Translations under genes and position numbers: made by a program
The notes under the pieces: model-generated
Seen by the model: only the letters and a program-made list of their open reading frames with translations
What the model was told of the DNA's origin: nothing
Database searches by the model: none
In this document: positions 60,701 to 64,000 of the stretch, one piece after another
Layout of the letters: every line of letters begins with the position of its first letter
Position numbering within the stretch: the first letter of the stretch is position 1
Assembly (NCBI GenBank): GCA_016165875.1
Contig: JABBOT010000002.1
Coordinates: 28,968,265 to 29,032,264 of the forward strand
Direction: 5' to 3'
Source of the DNA: Acanthopleura granulata
Lineage: Eukaryota > Mollusca > Polyplacophora > Chitonida > Chitonidae
DNA length: 64,000 nt

Positions 60701-62745
60701 CAAGACTGGTTTATCCTTGAATTCTTCCACAACTGATGTTTCTCCAACATCCTTTTCATGCAAAGTTCCATCAAATCCTTCCAGGATTGGTTTCTGTTCA
60801 AACTCTCCTTCCGTAACTGGTTTATCCTCAAATTCTTCCATGACTGGTGTTTCTCCTACCTCCTTTTCAAGGACCGTTTCCTCCAGCTCTTTCATTACTG
60901 GTGTCTGTTTGATTTCTTCTTCAGTGACTGTTTTTCCCTTAAGAGTTCCCTCTTGTCCTTCCCTGTCTGGTTTCTGTTCTAATTCTTCTATAATGAGTTT
61001 TCCCTCAGATTCTTCCATGACTGGTGTTTCTTCAATAATCTGCTCTTCATGGGTGTCCCTTTCAGTGACAGGTTTCTGTTTTTCTTCATTAATAGATGAT
61101 GTTTCTTCAAGCTCTTTTTCTTCCAGAACAGGTTTTTCCTCAACTGCCATGACTGGTGCTTCTTCGACACTCTCTTTGAAGCCAGTATCCTCGTGCTCTT
61201 CTGTGTCTAGTTTTGGTTCCATTTCTTCATCCATGGCTGGCTTTTCTTCAATAATCTGTTGTTCCACTACAGATTCAACAAATCCTTCTGTGACAGGTTT
61301 CTGGTAAAATTCTTCTGTGACTGGTTTTTTTTCATCAACAGTTGGTGCTTTTTCAACATCCTTTGTCTGTACAGTTTCCTCAAGCTCTTCTGCAACTGGT
61401 GTTTCTTCAACAACCTGTACTTCTTGGACACTTTCCACAAGTCCTTCTGTGATTGGTTTCTGTTCAAATTCTTCATCTATGACTGGCTTTTGCTCAAACT
61501 GTTCTATGACTGGAGTTTTTTCTTCAAGATCCTCTTGTGGGACAGTTTTTTCAAGGTCTTCCTGAACTGGTTTATGTTCAACTTCTTCCATAATTGGCAC
61601 TTCTTCTACCACCTGCTCTTTGTGGGCAGTTTCCCAAATCTCTTCTGTAATTGGTTCATGTTTAATTTCTTTATCCATACTTTCAATAGCCTCATCTTCT
61701 ATGACAGTTTTCTCAAGCTGTTCTATGACTGTTACCTCGAATTCTATCCCAATCTGTTTTTCTTCACCAACTTTCTCTTTCATGTCAGATTTTGCTGGCC
61801 TGTGTTCAAGTTCTTCTTCCATGACAGGTTTGTCCACAAATTCTTCCATGATTGGTTTGTCAAGAACCTTCTCTTTCTGGTAAGTTTCCTCAAATTCTTT
61901 TGTGACCAGCTTCTTTTCATATTCTTCTTCTATGACCTGTCTTTCCTCGATTCCTTCACTAACTGTCTCCTCTTCCATATCCTCTTGCATAGGGTGCTCT
62001 ACATCAAAATCCAGTAGACTAGCTTGTGACTTTGACTCTGCAGAAGAGTGAATCGAAAGGGTTGCTTCTGAATGGTCGTCCTCACGGCCTGCAAAATCTT
62101 CCAGATCTGGCTGTAATCCGCTAGCCGGTATTGATTCCAAGACTGGAGACTCCTCTGTCAAAGAAGGTTCTGTTTCATGTTCAGCTTCCTGTAAATCTTG
62201 GTCCCCACAGATTTCTTCTTTCAAAACATATCCTTGGTCTGGTCCTTCCTGAATTACCCGTTCAGTTAAGTCTTGGTCTATGTGAAGCTTGGAATAAGGT
62301 GCTTCCGGAATGATTTCTTTTTCAGGTTGTTCTTCTGATTCTGGAGCCAGAACAAAATGGTCATCTTCGACCTCCTTAAATTCTTCTGGTTCTATAACTT
62401 CTGCTTTTTCTATGAATATCTTGTCTTTAGATGCAACCTTTGGTGTCTCTTCATCTAATTCTATTTCAGCTTTGTCAGACATAGCTTTGCCACCTGATGG
62501 GGACACCTGATGTATTTCAGCAAACTGTACTTCACTCATTTCTTCACTCACTTGTTGATCTTCTACAGGTTTTTCTGTTTCTGGAGATTTGGGAACTTTC
62601 GGTCTCCCAAATTGCTCCACAGATGATAGTGCTATTTCGTAATCTTCAACTGATTGATATTTAGACAGTTCAAATTCAACATGTTTTGCTGATTTCACTT
62701 CATGCTGGATGTCTCGCTGCTGATCTGGAATCCTTTCTTCAAGTT
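51787..62745 (-). CDS. giant ankyrin-like protein, largest exon (3,653 codons)
   Basis: 10,959 bases, phase 1 to phase 1. It enters from tcttctcacag, reading E-L-E-E-R-I-P-D-Q-Q-R-D, and leaves at aaag|gtacag. It has a unique acidic N-terminal part (62745 to about 61960), then about 28 diverged 37-residue units (61960-58860), then 22 copies of a 74-residue repeat (58860-54000), and a less repetitive acidic C-terminal part. The repeat consensus is built from T-P-V-M-E-E-F-E-E-K-P-V-M-D-E-E-F-E and E-E-L-E-E-T-V-x-E-E-E-D-I-A-E. It is very Glu-rich, with regularly spaced Val/Met/Phe/Pro. The expected role is a long flexible or weakly helical spacer in a cytoskeletal protein. The gene identity rests on context, not on this exon. 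Confidence 0.75.
54000..58860 (-). repeat. 222-bp (74-residue) coding tandem array, 22 copies
   Basis: The landmark 'tattctt[ct]' (coding E-Y) recurs every 222 bases from 58723 to 54061, 22 times, without a single indel: 4,662 bases = 21 x 222. Types alternate between A (A-E-R-P-x-M-E-E-Y-K-E-K) and B (A-E-T-P-x-M-E-E-Y-E-E-K-T). Adjacent blocks show 444- and 666-bp higher-order similarity, for example 56460-57125 with 57126-57791. Edge copies are more diverged. Confidence 0.9.
58860..61960 (-). repeat. diverged 111-bp (37-residue) repeat region
   Basis: Upstream of the homogeneous array the coding repeat has a 37-residue period. Clean examples begin V-G-E-T-P-V-M-E-E-F-E-D-K-P-V, with three adjacent copies at 60530-60880. 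The remaining units vary in length. Half of the 74-residue unit aligns with this 37-residue unit, so it appears ancestral. Confidence 0.7.
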
Positions 62746-63800
62746 CTGTGAGAAGAGATGTAAAGATCACAGATATCAACTTTAAGAGAAGGCAAGATCA
62801 GATTGGGGAAAACAGCAACACCAGGGAAAAGCTGCACTTGCCAAACACATGCTGGGCTTATTCGCAGCGTCACACGCTCACACAAGGCCTGTGCAAAGAA
62901 AGAAGTCACTCACCCACTCCTAATCTGGGGTCTTAACTGCTGCCATACAATTATTAAGCACATCTGCCAGCCATTGCACACAGAGAATAGAGAGCATATT
63001 ATTTTTGACACAGAGGCATTGGTATATCATATTCTAGAATGTGTCACTACCAGAGTCTTGGGTGCAAATTGTGGTCATCCTCCAAGGAAGGATACTCATC
63101 CAGTTTCATACTTGCTGCAGCACTAAGCCATAGCCATCACCACTGATCAGTGAGGTCCCAAAATTGTGAAAATTTGATAAAACCACATGTACCCACCTAC
63201 AGGTGAGATCATATAGCAGTGCACAACCAATTAAACATGCCACACCATTTGCCTTAGCCTTCATCTTCTATTCCGGTAAATGTCTATATAGACATAAGGA
63301 TATGCTGGTATCTTCAAACATGTATAATGTGCAGACGGAGCCAGGGATGGAAAAGCTCATCTTATTTGAAGGGAATCCACAAAGAGATGGCTTTTTACTT
63401 CTAAGAAGTTGTCATGCAACTAAGGAGCTTACAAATTCAACACTCAACGACATCAGTACCAATATTAACAGACACACATCCTTAAATTACATCATGCAAA
63501 AGACACAGATTAGGGTAGTGAGCTGACAACAGTGAAGTGCAAGCTAAAGAGCAACAATCTAGGCCATGCTCAGCATCAAATGCCATCCATCAATTTTCAC
63601 TCAACAACAAAGGTCACCATTAACTAAATCAGTGAAACTTTCTTATTGGAAAGAACTTATTAACCACATATACATGCTTTAAAGCAAGTGTTTGTGGAGT
63701 TCAACAAGAAACATAAAAATGTGGTCAATTTATACAACACAAGAAAGTCTAGAGGAGGACAGCTCTGACTACGATCACAGACAACCTTTGTATGCAATAC
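62746..63800 (-). other. intron, nothing notable
   Basis: 1.05-kb phase 1 intron without recognisable repeats or exons. Confidence 0.6.
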
Positions 63801-64000
63801 CTTCCGGAGAGTATTTTCTAGAAGATTCCTGATCTAGTTCATCTGCCTGAAGTTCCTCAGCTTCAAACAATTCCGTCTTTTGATTCTGTGCAATCTCCTC
63901 TGTGGGAATGGTTTCTAGAGCCGCATCCTTGTCTAACTCTCCTTCAGCAACCCTAGCCAGTGTATCAGAGAAAGCAGGTTCGGAAGGTTGTAATTCTGAA
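63801..64000 (-). CDS. giant ankyrin-like protein, exon at window edge
   Basis: Open in one frame, encoding E-L-Q-P-S-E-P-A-F-S-D-T-L-A-R and so on to S-S-R-K-Y-S-P-E. The donor ggaag|gtattg is phase 1, matching the giant exon. The last five bases of the window read ttcag on the minus strand. If that is the acceptor, the exon is 63801-63995, 195 bases, and again phase 1 to phase 1. This cannot be settled without sequence to the right. Confidence 0.65.

Noticed and set aside
1..64000. Bacterial, viral or CRISPR features
   Set aside because: No repeat-spacer arrays, no operons or Shine-Dalgarno logic, and no viral coding sequences were seen; the window is consistently intron-containing animal DNA.

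Overview
This window is animal nuclear DNA. It has spliced genes with long introns, no operons, and tRNA-derived SINEs of the type common in molluscs and related lophotrochozoans, so a mollusc or a near relative such as a brachiopod is the best guess. It holds two protein-coding genes that converge tail to tail, plus a gene-poor left flank.

Left flank (1 to about 9.8 kb): no convincing coding sequence. It contains a 57-bp tandem duplication, SINE fragments, a perfect 87-bp inverted repeat (1240-1422), a degenerate tandem array of roughly 157-bp units (about 6.8-7.97 kb) and one well-bounded candidate 5' exon (4276-4332).

Plus-strand gene (9824-22021, five coding exons, about 2,794 residues): a very long, mostly disordered basic/Ser-rich protein. 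Its only recognisable parts are a Ski/SnoN-type SMAD4-binding-like zinc module around residues 1871-1970 and a short C-terminal coiled coil. All splice phases join cleanly: phase 2 once, then phase 1, with one GC-AG intron. A short upstream ORF precedes the start. The first intron carries a complete SINE with 14-bp target-site duplications. The poly(A) signal is near 23.13 kb.

Minus-strand gene (right edge to 25262, 15 exons in the window): the C-terminal part of a giant acidic protein, about 8,509 residues in this window alone. The layout fits the tail of an invertebrate giant ankyrin (UNC-44 or Ank2 type). The evidence is several giant exons, a chain of small in-frame exons and a short basic '-PDG-' C-terminal module. 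The ankyrin repeats, ZU5/UPA and death domain would lie to the right of the window, so this identity is an inference. Every exon junction is phase 1 except the last (phase 2), so nearly every exon could be skipped without a frameshift. The largest exon (10,959 bp) contains an indel-free tandem array of 22 copies of a 222-bp (74-residue) unit. That unit is itself a dimer of an older 37-residue unit, and the array shows a 666-bp higher-order period. Another exon has two tandem copies of a roughly 172-residue module with '-LPDGT-' and basic His/Lys motifs. The poly(A) signal lies near 24.22 kb, about 1.1 kb from that of the convergent neighbour.

All exon boundaries were derived by eye from splice signals and phase. 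None is supported by transcript data.
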